The notes under the pieces were generated by a model. That model searched no databases. It saw only the letters and a program-made list of their open reading frames with translations, and was not told the origin of the DNA. Shown one piece after another: positions 7,715 to 16,571 of a stretch of 64,000 nucleotides of DNA; positions within the stretch are counted from its first letter, which is position 1; every line of letters starts with the position of its first letter. The DNA is taken from the NCBI GenBank assembly GCA_948471525.1, contig CAOKSY010000002.1, positions 186,001 to 250,000 on the forward strand, in the 5' to 3' direction. This DNA is from an uncultured Clostridia bacterium (GTDB lineage Bacteria; Bacillota; Clostridia; Christensenellales; UBA3700). A program made the position numbers and the translations under genes.

Positions 7715-8656
7715 CTATATCCTCAGTCCGAATTTTCCCCGTCTCTGTCTGTCAAACGTCTCAAGTTCCTTTTCGCTCGCGTATTCTCCGTCGCATTTGC
7801 CGCAATTTTCACAGCCGTTGCATATAACTCTGTTGCCGCACGGAACGCAACGCTTTTTAAATTTAGGAGCATAGCAGTTTTCGTCGATAGGCAATCCCAA
7901 CCTGTCTGTGAGTTTAAACTTCATAGGCTTGCCTTTAAAAGACAGACCAAGCGCATAAGCCAATTTTGCCTGCTCCTGTTTGTTTTTCAAGTTTACGATA
8001 CGTCCGTCTATTTCAAAGCAGTTTCCCGCTTCGCTGAAGGCAAAAGTCACGTTGTGAGCCACGCACTCGTCGTGCAGTTTCTTGACCCATTCGTATTTGC
8101 ACAGTCTCGCGCCTTCGTAATTTTCGCCGCCGCATACAACCTGTTCTATCTGTCCTTCGCTCAAATATTTATCTATCGTGATCTCTCCCAAAAGCGGCGC
8201 TGTCATTATCCCCTTGTGCTTAAAAGGCAGTGCGTGCAATATAGGAATCCTCTCGTCGGCGCGCCTTTGGTTTTCGCAAGTAACGTTGAAAAACACGTTT
8301 TCCCAACCGTCTCCCCAATCCTTCGGCAGACATTGTTCCACTCTCTCGGGACGTTTTGTCAAAAGAAAAAATTTGAGATCGGGGCGCTCGTAGATCACGT
8401 TCCACGCCTCCTCTCGCCAAGCATCCGCTTCTTGTATAAAAAAGTCCGAGGTCATACACACCCTGACCGTCTCTCCGCTCGCCAGCTTAAATCCGCCGTT
8501 TTTATTGCGCGACAAAGGATAATACATACTGCCTGTCTTTACGACAACGGAACTGTCTATTCCGCCGTGTATCGCATCGAGCAAATACATATAACAGTTT
8601 TGACACCCTTCGCTACACTTCTTGCATCCGTGCCAAGGATTCCATATATCGCGCAT
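7715..8656 (-). CDS. DUF5131 (phage Gp37/Gp68-like) protein
   Basis: This 313-residue protein opens with WNPWHGCKKCSEGCQNCYM, the Cys-rich signature of the DUF5131/Gp37Gp68 family, also found in phage genomes. The middle has LKFFLLTKRPERV and the region around CGGENYEGARLC typical of the family. A second Cys cluster near 270-290 (CVPCGNRVICNGCENCGKC) probably binds metal. The biochemical function is not established; a radical-SAM-like fold is a possibility suggested by the N-terminal cysteines. It is preceded by AAGGAG. Confidence 0.85.
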   Translation of the reverse strand: MRDIWNPWHGCKKCSEGCQNCYMYLLDAIHGGIDSSVVVKTGSMYYPLSRNKNGGFKLASGETVRVCMTSDFFIQEADAWREEAWNVIYERPDLKFFLLTKRPERVEQCLPKDWGDGWENVFFNVTCENQRRADERIPILHALPFKHKGIMTAPLLGEITIDKYLSEGQIEQVVCGGENYEGARLCKYEWVKKLHDECVAHNVTFAFSEAGNCFEIDGRIVNLKNKQEQAKLAYALGLSFKGKPMKFKLTDRLGLPIDENCYAPKFKKRCVPCGNRVICNGCENCGKCDGEYASEKELETFDRQRRGKFGLRI

Positions 8657-8702
8657 TAATTCTCCTTATCTATTTACAACTTTTAATAGATATATCATAA
8701 CA

Positions 8703-8733
8703 CAAAAAAGAACGACCGACAAGCCGTTCTTTT
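8703..8733 (-). terminator. Intrinsic terminator after yajC
   Basis: Stem AAGAACG / CGTTCTT (arms 8725-8731 and 8708-8714 read on the minus strand) followed by TTTTTT. It separates yajC from the DUF5131 gene. Confidence 0.85.
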
Positions 8734-8756
8734 CCTGATAATTAATTTCAATTAGA

Positions 8757-9281
8757 TCAATCCTTGAGCAAGGACTCGCTGTCCGTCTTCTCCAAAGAAT
8801 CGTTGGGTACAAATTCTTCGGTTTCCGGCACATCGAAAGAATTTTTCTTTTTGGATTTTCTGTCCTCTGCCGCACGATCCGCTTCTGCGTCGTCAAGAGC
8901 CGACACTTCGGGCTTTTCCTGAAGTTTGACTTCTCCGTCGTTTGTCCTAACGGCCTCGAGCACCATATAAATAGCCGATCTGTCTATCGTGACTAATACG
9001 CTTCCGTCTCTGTTTGCGCTGATATCGAGTACGAAAACGTTATTTGCGTTATCTACTTTAGTTACCTCGCCGACAAAACCGCCTATAGTCTTTACCTTGC
9101 TGCCTGCCTTGATGGAGTCTACCATCTCCTGCGCTTTTTTCTGACGTTTTTTCTGCGGGATTATCGACATTGCAAACATTGCCACCATAAGCACGAGCAA
9201 CACGACTATCATAATTATATTGGAAGTGCCGAAACCTTTAGCGGTATCTTCGCCGAGCGTTAAAATCTGACTTATATTCAT
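8757..9281 (-). CDS. yajC: Preprotein translocase subunit YajC with acidic C-terminal extension
   Basis: Accessory component of the Sec translocon. One membrane segment (about 22-41) is followed by the family core IIPQKKRQKKAQEMVDSIKAGSKVKTIGG and the small beta domain ending near 105. The protein has 174 residues, whereas most YajC are about 90-115. The extra tail is rich in Glu, Asp, Lys and Ser and looks disordered. An AAGGAG site precedes the ATG. Its neighbour upstream is tgt, the usual queA-tgt-yajC order. Confidence 0.92.
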   Translation of the reverse strand: MNISQILTLGEDTAKGFGTSNIIMIVVLLVLMVAMFAMSIIPQKKRQKKAQEMVDSIKAGSKVKTIGGFVGEVTKVDNANNVFVLDISANRDGSVLVTIDRSAIYMVLEAVRTNDGEVKLQEKPEVSALDDAEADRAAEDRKSKKKNSFDVPETEEFVPNDSLEKTDSESLLKD

Positions 9282-9335
9282 TTATATCTCCTTATTTTCC
9301 GTATACGGATTATATTTCTGATTTACATCTATTCA

Positions 9336-9365
9336 AGTTTAACTTATATGTTTGCCAAATATCAA
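9336..9365 (-). promoter_or_regulatory. Possible promoter of yajC
   Basis: Minus-strand -35 TTGATA (9360-9365), 18-base spacer, -10 TAAACT (9336-9341). Moderate match. It lies in the 151-base AT-rich gap between tgt and yajC, where no terminator is seen. Confidence 0.45.
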
Positions 9366-9432
9366 GCATTTTATTGATTTTATTTCACTAATTTATCAAC
9401 AATTTACAAAAGTTTGTCAAATAAAGCGCTGA

Positions 9433-10590
9433 TTAACGATTTTTGAAGTTCATTACGGATTTTTCTCCGCCGTGTCCCCAAGTGTAATTTGAAGTAAACT
9501 CTTTGTAGAAATCCCCGAATCTGTCTTCCATAATCGCTTCCCTTATATCTTCCATGAACTTCGTGAGAAATCTTATATTGTGTATAGACAGCAGTTTTCC
9601 TCCCAGTATCTCGCCGCTGTTGATGAGATGTCTGATATACGCTCTTGAAAAATTGCGGCAACAATAACAGTCGCAATCGCCGTCTACCGGATTGAAATCC
9701 TCTTTGAAGGCCGCGTTTCTTATAGTCAAATTGCCGCGCTTGGTAAACGCCGTGCCGTTTCTCGCCATACGGGTAGGTATCACGCAATCGAACATATCTA
9801 TTCCCCGCATGACCCCCTCTACGAGACAGTCGGGAGATCCCACTCCCATAAGATAACGAGGCTGATCGTCGGGATAATACTCTCTCAAAATGTCCAGCAT
9901 TTCATACATTACAGGCTTTGGCTCTCCGACGGAAAGACCGCCTATAGAAAATCCGCATTTTGCGTATTCTACAGTGCGCTTGGCGCTCTCTACTCTCAGA
10001 TCCTTATACATATTGCCTTGAATTATCGGAAAGAGCATTTGGTCCGGATTTTTATGCGCCTTATACGATCTATCCAGCCAATCAAGAGTACGGGTCATAG
10101 CCTGTCTCGCATAACCGTATTCGGTAGATCCGTCAGTACACTCGTCGAACGCCATTATTATATCCGCTCCGAGTTTATTTTGCACTTGGATAGATTCTTC
10201 CGGTCCCATAAAGTGTTTGGATCCGTCTATATAGGATGAGAAGGTAACTCCCTGCGGAGTAATCTTTCTCATTTTTGACAGCGAAAATACCTGAAAGCCG
10301 CCGCTGTCGGTCAATATCGGCTTATTCCAATTCATAAATTTGTGAAGTCCGCCCGCCTTCTCCACGAGATCTGCTCCCGGACGGAGATAGAGATGATACG
10401 TATTAGCAAGCACTATCGAAGCCTTTGTGTCCTCGACGTCTTTGGGCGTAAGCGCTTTGACCGTGGCGTTTGTACCCACCGGCATAAATACTGGAGTATC
10501 GATAATTCCGTGCGGCGTGGTAAATCTTCCCACTCTGGCGCCCGATTGCTTGCATACTTTCACAACTTCATATTTAAATTTATCCGACAT
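9433..10590 (-). CDS. tgt: tRNA-guanine transglycosylase
   Basis: Exchanges guanine-34 of GUN-anticodon tRNAs for preQ1 on the way to queuosine. The protein has 385 residues. The active-site region has LTDSGGFQVFSLSKMRKI and ADIIMAFDEC, with the nucleophile region MGVGSPDCLVEGVMRGIDMFDCV. The zinc ligands appear as CDCYCC with a downstream His (SIHN). QueA, the next enzyme in the pathway, is encoded 203 bases upstream. An AAGGA site precedes the ATG. Confidence 0.98.
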   Translation of the reverse strand: MSDKFKYEVVKVCKQSGARVGRFTTPHGIIDTPVFMPVGTNATVKALTPKDVEDTKASIVLANTYHLYLRPGADLVEKAGGLHKFMNWNKPILTDSGGFQVFSLSKMRKITPQGVTFSSYIDGSKHFMGPEESIQVQNKLGADIIMAFDECTDGSTEYGYARQAMTRTLDWLDRSYKAHKNPDQMLFPIIQGNMYKDLRVESAKRTVEYAKCGFSIGGLSVGEPKPVMYEMLDILREYYPDDQPRYLMGVGSPDCLVEGVMRGIDMFDCVIPTRMARNGTAFTKRGNLTIRNAAFKEDFNPVDGDCDCYCCRNFSRAYIRHLINSGEILGGKLLSIHNIRFLTKFMEDIREAIMEDRFGDFYKEFTSNYTWGHGGEKSVMNFKNR

Positions 10591-10793
10591 ATATTCCTTA
10601 TATTTTATATTGATATATTATTTATTTATATTATAGCGCGTCTCTAACGCAACTATCGTCGCCGATATTATTACGGGAAGCAGCACTGCGCGTTTTAGAG
10701 CCGAGAAAGACAAGGCGCGCGAGGAAAATCCGAAGGAGTTTACTAAGCGTAAATGACTGAGGGTTGCCACAGCGCAACGCCGTATTTCGACGG
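10591..10793. other. Unexplained intergenic segment between queA and tgt
   Basis: This 203-base gap holds a minus-strand TATAAT (10630-10635) that may serve tgt, but without a good -35. The part from 10640 to 10793 is richer in GC than other gaps and contains small dyads, such as GTTGC/GCAAC and GTTTAC/GTAAAT around 10738-10776. A minus-strand frame without a good start runs through it. It may be a dispersed intergenic repeat or a gene remnant; no second copy was noticed in the window. Confidence 0.35.
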
Positions 10794-11828
10794 CTATAAG
10801 ACGAGCATTGCGTCGCCGAAAGAGAAAAACCTATACCTATCCCTCACCGCAGTCTCGTATATAGACAAAGCGTTCTCCCTTCCTATAAATGCGCTTACAA
10901 GCATGATCAGCGTGGATTCAGGCAAATGGAAATTTGTTATCAAAGCTTTGACGACTTTAAACTCATATCCCGGATAGATAAAAATATCCGTTTCGCCGCA
11001 AGACGGTTTGATATATCCGTCGTCGCCGACCGCGCTTTCGACTACTCTCACCGACGTCGTACCTACGCAGACGACCCGCCGTCCCTCTTTCAAAGCGCAA
11101 TTGATTATATCTGCATTGGCTTGATCTATCTCAAAATATTCGCTGTGCATCTTGTGTTTGAGAATATCCGTTTCTTTTACAGGACGGAAAGTCCCCAAAC
11201 CTACGTGAAGCAATACCTTTGCTATCTCTACGCCTTGACTCGATAGCCTGTCCAGCAATTCGGGAGTAAAATGCAGTCCCGCCGTAGGAGCCGCCGCCGA
11301 ACCTTCGACCTTGCCGTATACCGTTTGATACCTCGTCTTATCCTCGAGTTTTTGAGTGATATATGGCGGAAGCGGCATATTGCCTATCTCTTCGAGAATA
11401 TTTTCAAACGCGCCGTCGAATGCGAATTTTACAAATCTTATTCCCTCTTCGCCATAGCCTACGACTTCTCCCGTCATAGCCTCAAAATCCAATACCGTGC
11501 CGATCTTGAGTTTTTTTGCAGGACGCGTGATACACTCCCACGTATCGTATTCTACTCGCTTGAGTAATAAAACCTCGGTGTTTTTTTCTATTGTCTTATC
11601 CGTCCTAGGCAAACGTGTGGCGTATATCCTTGCAGGGATTACTTTCGTATTGTTTATGACCAATACGTCGCCTTTTTTCAAATAATCGACGATGTCGTAA
11701 AAATGTCTGTGCTCGACAGCTCCGCTTTTTCTGTCGTAAACCAACATTCTCGACGCGTCTCTCGGCTCGATGGGAGTCTGCGCTATGAGCTCTTTGGGCA
11801 GATCGTAATAGAAATCTTTTGTATTCAT
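10794..11828 (-). CDS. queA: S-adenosylmethionine:tRNA ribosyltransferase-isomerase
   Basis: Builds epoxyqueuosine from preQ1-tRNA by transferring the ribosyl part of SAM. The protein has 344 residues, the usual length. It starts with the family motif DFYYDLPKELIAQTPIEPRDASRML and contains GKVEGSAAAPTAGLHFT and LHVGLGTFRPV. Its ATG overlaps the ruvB stop by four bases, so it is translationally coupled to the ruv genes, as in many Firmicutes. Confidence 0.98.
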   Translation of the reverse strand: MNTKDFYYDLPKELIAQTPIEPRDASRMLVYDRKSGAVEHRHFYDIVDYLKKGDVLVINNTKVIPARIYATRLPRTDKTIEKNTEVLLLKRVEYDTWECITRPAKKLKIGTVLDFEAMTGEVVGYGEEGIRFVKFAFDGAFENILEEIGNMPLPPYITQKLEDKTRYQTVYGKVEGSAAAPTAGLHFTPELLDRLSSQGVEIAKVLLHVGLGTFRPVKETDILKHKMHSEYFEIDQANADIINCALKEGRRVVCVGTTSVRVVESAVGDDGYIKPSCGETDIFIYPGYEFKVVKALITNFHLPESTLIMLVSAFIGRENALSIYETAVRDRYRFFSFGDAMLVL

Positions 11829-12883
11829 TTCTTTTCCTCGCTATCCAACATAGAAAGCTGTTCATACGCGAGCTGCGGAGCTTTTCTGCCGAAATGCTTA
11901 TATGCGTCGGGAAGACAAATTCTTCCGCGAGGAGTACGCGCTATAAACGTAATCTGCATCAAATACGGTTCGTACACGTCTTCGATAGTTCCTGCGTCTT
12001 CGCCTATGGACGCCGCCAAAGTATCAAGTCCCACCGGTCCGCCGTTAAATTTATCTATTATCGTCAAGATAAGCTTTCTGTCTATGCTGTCAAGTCCCAA
12101 CTTGTCTATTTCCATCTTGCCAAGCGCGACGTCGGCTACCTGCGCGTCTATTACGCCCTGCGCCAACACTTCGCTGTAATCGCGAACTCTCTTGAGAATT
12201 CGGTTGGCAATTCTCGGAGTACCGCGGCTTCGCCTTGCTATCTCAAATGCGCCGTCTTCGGTTATCTCCACGTTGAGAAGTCCTGCGCTTCTGCTGACTA
12301 TACTCGCCAATTCCTCGGGAGTATACATCTCCAGACGGCAGTTTACTCCGAATCTGTCCCTCAACGGAGACGTAAGCATACCCGCTTTTGTAGTCGCGCC
12401 GATGAGCGTAAACTTGGGAAGCGCAAGCCTTATGCTTCTCGCGCTAGGTCCTTTGCCGACCATAAAGTCAAGCGCATAATCTTCCATTGCTGGATAAAGC
12501 ACTTCCTCCACGTTGCGATTGAGCCTGTGTATCTCGTCTATAAATAGAACGTCTTTTTCATTGAGATTGGTAAGTATAGCCGCCAGATCCGCCGCCTTCT
12601 CTATAGCGGGTCCCGACGTGATCCTTATCTGACTGTTCATTTCGCTCGCAATTATATGCGCGAGCGTCGTCTTTCCCAATCCCGGAGGTCCGTATAACAA
12701 TACATGATCCAAAGCCTCGTCTCTTCCTACCGCGGCTTTGATATATATTTCAAGATTTTCTTTTATCTTATCCTGCCCCACGTAGTCGGACATACTTTTC
12801 GGGCGAAGAGAATTTTCGCTTTCCCCTTCGCTAACGCCCTGCATAGAGGACATAAAGCGCTCTTCGTCGTCGAACTCCATCAT
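11825..12883 (-). CDS. ruvB: Holliday junction ATP-dependent helicase RuvB
   Basis: AAA+ motor that drives branch migration with RuvA. The protein has 352 residues. An acidic N-terminal extension precedes LRPKSMSDYVGQ. Walker A is GPPGLGKTTLAHIIA and Walker B is VLFIDEIHRL. Sensor and arginine-finger regions (IGATTKAGMLTSPLRDRFG) and the C-terminal winged-helix domain (FNGGPVGLDTLAA) are intact. It overlaps ruvA upstream and queA downstream by four bases each. Confidence 0.98.
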   Translation of the reverse strand: MMEFDDEERFMSSMQGVSEGESENSLRPKSMSDYVGQDKIKENLEIYIKAAVGRDEALDHVLLYGPPGLGKTTLAHIIASEMNSQIRITSGPAIEKAADLAAILTNLNEKDVLFIDEIHRLNRNVEEVLYPAMEDYALDFMVGKGPSARSIRLALPKFTLIGATTKAGMLTSPLRDRFGVNCRLEMYTPEELASIVSRSAGLLNVEITEDGAFEIARRSRGTPRIANRILKRVRDYSEVLAQGVIDAQVADVALGKMEIDKLGLDSIDRKLILTIIDKFNGGPVGLDTLAASIGEDAGTIEDVYEPYLMQITFIARTPRGRICLPDAYKHFGRKAPQLAYEQLSMLDSEEKK

Positions 12884-13488
12884 CTGTCAAAACTCCTTAA
12901 TGCGGCTGTGATAATATTCTCCAACCTGTCGTCATGCTGTCTGGCGACCGCCACCGCCTTGACCGCCTCGGTCTTGGATATGCCCAAACTTACCAAAGCA
13001 AGCACCGCGTCGTTGACGATCTCGTCTTTGGAAGTCGTCTCGCCGCCGACCAGTCCGAAGAATCCGTCGTCGTCAGAGCTGTCGCTCTGCGCTATCTTTT
13101 CTTTCAGTTCGAGTATTATCCTCTCCGCAGTCTTTTTGCCTATTCCTTTTACTTTTGCAAGCGTCTTTACGTCGCCGTTGACTATCGCGATTGCCAATCT
13201 CTGCAAGTCAATTCCCGACAGTATCTGCAAAGCGATCTTGGGACCTACTCCGCTGATACTTATCAAATTGAGGAACATCGCTTTCTCTTCCTTGGAATAA
13301 AAGCCGTACAGACTCATTTCGTCCTCGGAGACTTTTAGATAAGTAAACGCAGTGATCGTCTCGCCTTTTTTTGCAAAAGCCGAGAGCGTATTCGCCGACA
13401 CTCCGAGTTCATAGCCTATGCCGTTGTTTTCCAACACGACCTTGCCCTCTTCGTAATGTATAACTTTTCCCGTGATCGAATAATACAT
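12880..13488 (-). CDS. ruvA: Holliday junction binding protein RuvA
   Basis: Tetrameric junction-binding subunit of 202 residues. Domain I (YSITGKVIHYEEGKVVLE) is an OB-fold; domain II has the helix-hairpin-helix pair LISISGVGPKIALQIL and KVKGIGKKTAERIILELK; domain III at the C-terminus contacts RuvB. A GAGGAC site lies close to the ATG, and ruvC ends eleven bases upstream. Confidence 0.97.
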   Translation of the reverse strand: MYYSITGKVIHYEEGKVVLENNGIGYELGVSANTLSAFAKKGETITAFTYLKVSEDEMSLYGFYSKEEKAMFLNLISISGVGPKIALQILSGIDLQRLAIAIVNGDVKTLAKVKGIGKKTAERIILELKEKIAQSDSSDDDGFFGLVGGETTSKDEIVNDAVLALVSLGISKTEAVKAVAVARQHDDRLENIITAALRSFDR

Positions 13489-13499
13489 GTCGTCCTCTT

Positions 13500-13994
13500 C
13501 TATCTGATACTGAACAATCCGCCCAATCTCGCCGTCTGCGCATGAGTAAGCGCCACCGCCAATCCGTCCGCCGCGTCGTCGGGCTTGGGAACTGCTTTGA
13601 GATTTAGAAGTCGCGTGACCATAAACTGTATCTGCTTCTTTTCGGCCTTACCGTATCCGGTAAGCGCCTGCTTTATCTGCAACGGCGTATACTCGTACAT
13701 CTTAAGATTTTTTTGAGTACAAGCGAGAAGTATCACGCCTCTAGCCTGAGCGACGTTTATACCCGTCGTGATATTGGTATTGAAAAACAGTTCCTCTATT
13801 GCAATGCAGTCGGGATTGTATCTTTCAATCAACGATATCATTCCGTCGTATATCTTGGACAGTCTGACGGGTACGCTGTCTTCTTTTGGCGTATTGATTA
13901 CTCCGCAGTCTATAGGACGGCTGCCGCCCCTTTGACAGTCTATCACGCCGTAGCCGACTATCGCTAAGCCCGGATCTATTCCCAAAATGATCAT
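13500..13994 (-). CDS. ruvC: Crossover junction endodeoxyribonuclease RuvC
   Basis: RNase-H-fold resolvase of 164 residues. The four acidic catalytic residues are visible in GIDPG (Asp7), IAIEELFF and the C-terminal KPDDAADGLAVALTH. It overlaps the end of proA through ATGA, so translation is probably coupled. With ruvA and ruvB it forms a complete RuvABC module. Confidence 0.97.
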   Translation of the reverse strand: MIILGIDPGLAIVGYGVIDCQRGGSRPIDCGVINTPKEDSVPVRLSKIYDGMISLIERYNPDCIAIEELFFNTNITTGINVAQARGVILLACTQKNLKMYEYTPLQIKQALTGYGKAEKKQIQFMVTRLLNLKAVPKPDDAADGLAVALTHAQTARLGGLFSIR

Positions 13995-15235
13995 TTTCTA
14001 ATCTGTCCGTTGCCCGTGACTATATATTTCTCGCTCGTAAGCTGCTCGAGACCGAGAGGACCTCTGGCGTGCAACTTTTGAGTAGAAATACCAATCTCCG
14101 CGCCAAAACCGTATTCAAAACCGTCCGTAAACCTAGTCGACGCATTGGTATATACGCAACCTGCGTCCACCATTCCGACGAATACTTCCATCGCCTTTTC
14201 ATCTGTAGAGATAATAGCTTCGCTGTGTTTTGTACCGTTTTCATTGATTCTGTCGATAGCCTCGTTGTAATCCTTTACAACTTTTACCGTGAGAATATAG
14301 TCTTCTCTTTCCGTCTTATAATCTTCTTCGGTAGCCGGGCAGACTCCCTTCACCAAAGCGCAAGTCTTTTCGCATCCGTTGATCTTGCAGCCGTCTTTCA
14401 TAAGTCTTGCGAGCATAGTCGGCAAAAATTTATCCGCTATTGCTTCGTCGACGAGAAGTTGCTCCGCGGCGTTGCACACCGACACGCGCTGCATTTTTGC
14501 ATTGTATACAATCTCTTCCGCCATTGCCAAGTCCGCGCTCTTTTCAACATATACGTGACAGTTGCCGCCCGACGACGCAATTACAGGTATCTGAGAATTT
14601 GTCAAAACAAACTTCTTGAGGTTGTCGCTTCCTCTGGGGATTATAACGTCTATATATTTGGACTGCTGAAGCATATCGTACGTCGCCTGTCTGTCCACGT
14701 TGTCGACAAATCCCACGCATTCTTTATCAAAGCCGCACTTTTCTATAGCATTCTGAATTATCTCAAAAAGACGTCTGTTGGAATCTATAGCCTCTTTTCC
14801 GCCCTTGAGAATAACTCCGTTGCCCGACTTTATGCACAGACTAGCGACGTCCACTGTGACGTTGGGACGGGACTCGTAAATGACTCCTATCACGCCGAGC
14901 GACGCTCTAACCTTCTTAAAATGCAGACCGTTGGGCACTGTCCATTCTCTTACGACTTTTCCGACGGGATCGTCGAGAGCAACGACCTGCCTTACTCCTT
15001 CAGCCATCAAATCTATCCTTGCGTCGGTGAGAGTAAGTCTGTCTATCATAGCTTCCGAAAGCACGCCTTTTGCACGGGCGATATCCGCCGCATTGGCTTT
15101 CTTTATGCTCTCCTTTGCGTTTTCTATATCTTCCGCCAAAGTAAGCAATATCCTGTTTTTATCCTCGCTATTGAGAAAAGCAAGTTTATACGACGCCTTT
15201 CTCGCAGCCGAGCAAGCTCTTTCTATATCGTTCAT
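13991..15235 (-). CDS. proA: Glutamate-5-semialdehyde dehydrogenase (gamma-glutamyl phosphate reductase)
   Basis: NADPH-dependent reductase of proline synthesis, 414 residues. The catalytic Cys is in NAKMQRVSVCNAAEQLL; GVIYESRPNVTVD and LKGGKEAIDSNR are family signatures, and the C-terminus has FGFGAEIGISTQKLHARGP-like spacing (here EYGFGAEIG). proB is not adjacent. It is inserted between the pmpR-like gene and ruvC, which are usually neighbours. Overlaps of four bases on both sides place it firmly in the operon. Confidence 0.97.
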   Translation of the reverse strand: MNDIERACSAARKASYKLAFLNSEDKNRILLTLAEDIENAKESIKKANAADIARAKGVLSEAMIDRLTLTDARIDLMAEGVRQVVALDDPVGKVVREWTVPNGLHFKKVRASLGVIGVIYESRPNVTVDVASLCIKSGNGVILKGGKEAIDSNRRLFEIIQNAIEKCGFDKECVGFVDNVDRQATYDMLQQSKYIDVIIPRGSDNLKKFVLTNSQIPVIASSGGNCHVYVEKSADLAMAEEIVYNAKMQRVSVCNAAEQLLVDEAIADKFLPTMLARLMKDGCKINGCEKTCALVKGVCPATEEDYKTEREDYILTVKVVKDYNEAIDRINENGTKHSEAIISTDEKAMEVFVGMVDAGCVYTNASTRFTDGFEYGFGAEIGISTQKLHARGPLGLEQLTSEKYIVTGNGQIRK

Positions 15236-15972
15236 TCTTCCTCTTCCTCGTCGAGTTCCGCATTGTGATATACGTTCTGCACGTCGTCGTTATCCTCAAG
15301 CATATCGAGAAGTTTGACGACTTTAGCCTGCGCGTCCTTATCGGGCTTGACGGTATTGTTGGGAATCCTGTCCACGTCTGCCGAAAGTATCTTCAAAGCG
15401 CCCTGCTTTTCCAAATTCTCTCTCACGCTGCCGAGCGCCGTCGGTTCGGTGTATATTTCAAACACGTCGCCGTCGTTGAGTATATCTTCCGCTCCGCAGT
15501 CGAGCGCGACCATCATAAGTTCGTCTTCGTCCACGCCCTCTGCGTCGACTACGATAACTCCCTTTGTCTCAAACATATAGGATACGCATCCGCTGGTGCC
15601 CATTGCACCGCCGCACTTATCAAAGTGATGTCTTATATCTCCTGCCGTACGGTTTTTGTTGTCGGTCAAAGTCTCTACGATCACAGCTACTCCGCCCGCG
15701 CCGTAGCCCTCGTATACGTTTTCTTCATAATTGACGGCGTTGAGTTCCCCGCTAGCTTTTTTGATGCCTCTTTCGATATTGTCGTTGGGCATATTATTAG
15801 CTTTCGCCTTTGCAATGACGTCGCGCAGCCTGGCATTGGAATTGGGATCGGGTCCGCCTTGCTTTACCGCTACAGCTATTTCTCTGCCGATCTTGGTAAA
15901 TACGCTCGCTCTCTTTGCGTCGCTCTTGCCTTTCTTATTTTTGATATTTGCCCATTTGCTATGTCCGGACAT
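15232..15972 (-). CDS. YebC/PmpR family regulatory protein (TACO1-like)
   Basis: The protein has 246 residues and starts MSGHSKWANIKNKKGKSDAK, the invariant opening of the YebC family. The middle holds NMPNDNIERGIKKASGE and VYEGYGAGGVAVIVE. Family members act as DNA-binding regulators or, as shown for several YebC/TACO1 proteins, as translation factors that relieve ribosome stalling. It is the first gene of the proA-ruvCAB-queA unit, with GGAGG before the ATG. Confidence 0.96.
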   Translation of the reverse strand: MSGHSKWANIKNKKGKSDAKRASVFTKIGREIAVAVKQGGPDPNSNARLRDVIAKAKANNMPNDNIERGIKKASGELNAVNYEENVYEGYGAGGVAVIVETLTDNKNRTAGDIRHHFDKCGGAMGTSGCVSYMFETKGVIVVDAEGVDEDELMMVALDCGAEDILNDGDVFEIYTEPTALGSVRENLEKQGALKILSADVDRIPNNTVKPDKDAQAKVVKLLDMLEDNDDVQNVYHNAELDEEEEE

Positions 15973-16003
15973 AACTACCTCCGATTTTATATATTACACG
16001 AAT

Positions 16004-16032
16004 ATTTTATATTAATAATTATCAATTTGCAA
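16004..16032 (-). promoter_or_regulatory. Predicted promoter of the YebC-proA-ruvCAB-queA operon
   Basis: Minus-strand -35 TTGCAA (16027-16032), 17-base spacer, -10 TAAAAT (16004-16009). It fits the position upstream of the first gene and downstream of the ruvX terminator. Confidence 0.65.
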
Positions 16033-16097
16033 GTAAATTCACCTTATGCTCGAAATTAAATGGATTTTAGAATAATGCGTCTGTCTTGTACGACAAC

Positions 16098-16119
16098 AAA
16101 AAAAGCGGACATTTCCGCT
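16098..16119 (-). terminator. Intrinsic terminator after ruvX
   Basis: Stem AGCGGA / TCCGCT with loop AATG (16104-16119), then seven T residues on the minus strand. It begins a few bases after the ruvX stop. Confidence 0.88.
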
Positions 16120-16123
16120 CTTC

Positions 16124-16528
16124 TCATTTTCTGTCGAGATATGACTGAAGTATTATCGTAGCCGCTATCTTATCTATTACTTTCTTGCGTTTATCGCGAC
16201 GCATACCGCCTTCGATCAGCATTTCTTCCGCGACTACCGTCGTCAGCCTCTCGTCTTCATAGTCGATATTCGCATCTATCAACGGTCGAAGTTTTTCCGC
16301 AAACGCCCGCGTCTTCTCCACTCTTTCGCCCTCGGTACCGTCCATATTGAGCGGCAGACCGAATACCACCGTATCGATCCTATACTGTTTTACAAGATCG
16401 GCAATATGCTGCAGATCCTTGTTCTCCTCTACCCTTTTATACGTCTCTATCCCCGTCGCGATAATTCCGCTTTCGCTGACCGCTATACCGGTGCGGCTGT
16501 CGCCGAGGTCTATTGCAAGATATTTCAT
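16124..16528 (-). CDS. ruvX: Holliday junction resolvase-like nuclease RuvX/YqgF
   Basis: RNase-H-fold protein of 134 residues linked to 16S rRNA maturation and recombination. Key motifs are YLAIDLGDSRTGIAVS at the start, VVFGLPLNMDGTEGE in the middle and DERLTTVVAE near the catalytic acid. The frame is open 27 codons further upstream, but that stretch runs through a transcription terminator. The ATG at 16528 matches the family start. No Shine-Dalgarno site is present; the -10 box lies six bases before the ATG, so the message is predicted to be leaderless. Confidence 0.93.
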   Translation of the reverse strand: MKYLAIDLGDSRTGIAVSESGIIATGIETYKRVEENKDLQHIADLVKQYRIDTVVFGLPLNMDGTEGERVEKTRAFAEKLRPLIDANIDYEDERLTTVVAEEMLIEGGMRRDKRKKVIDKIAATIILQSYLDRK

Positions 16529-16534
16529 AATATG

Positions 16535-16564
16535 ATTATCCCATATCCGAACAATATATGTCAA
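16535..16564 (-). promoter_or_regulatory. Promoter of ruvX, predicted leaderless
   Basis: Minus-strand -35 TTGACA (16559-16564), 18-base spacer, -10 GATAAT (16535-16540). Six bases (CATATT) separate the -10 from the ATG, so a start seven bases after the -10 falls on the A of the start codon. Confidence 0.7.
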
Positions 16565-16571
16565 GCAAAGG

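Noticed and set aside
7502..8659. 385-codon plus-strand frame
   Set aside because: Antisense to the DUF5131 and TIGR04086-type genes, with no protein motif; shadow of their codon use.
14069..15268. 399-codon plus-strand frame
   Set aside because: Antisense to proA; no motif and no start signal.
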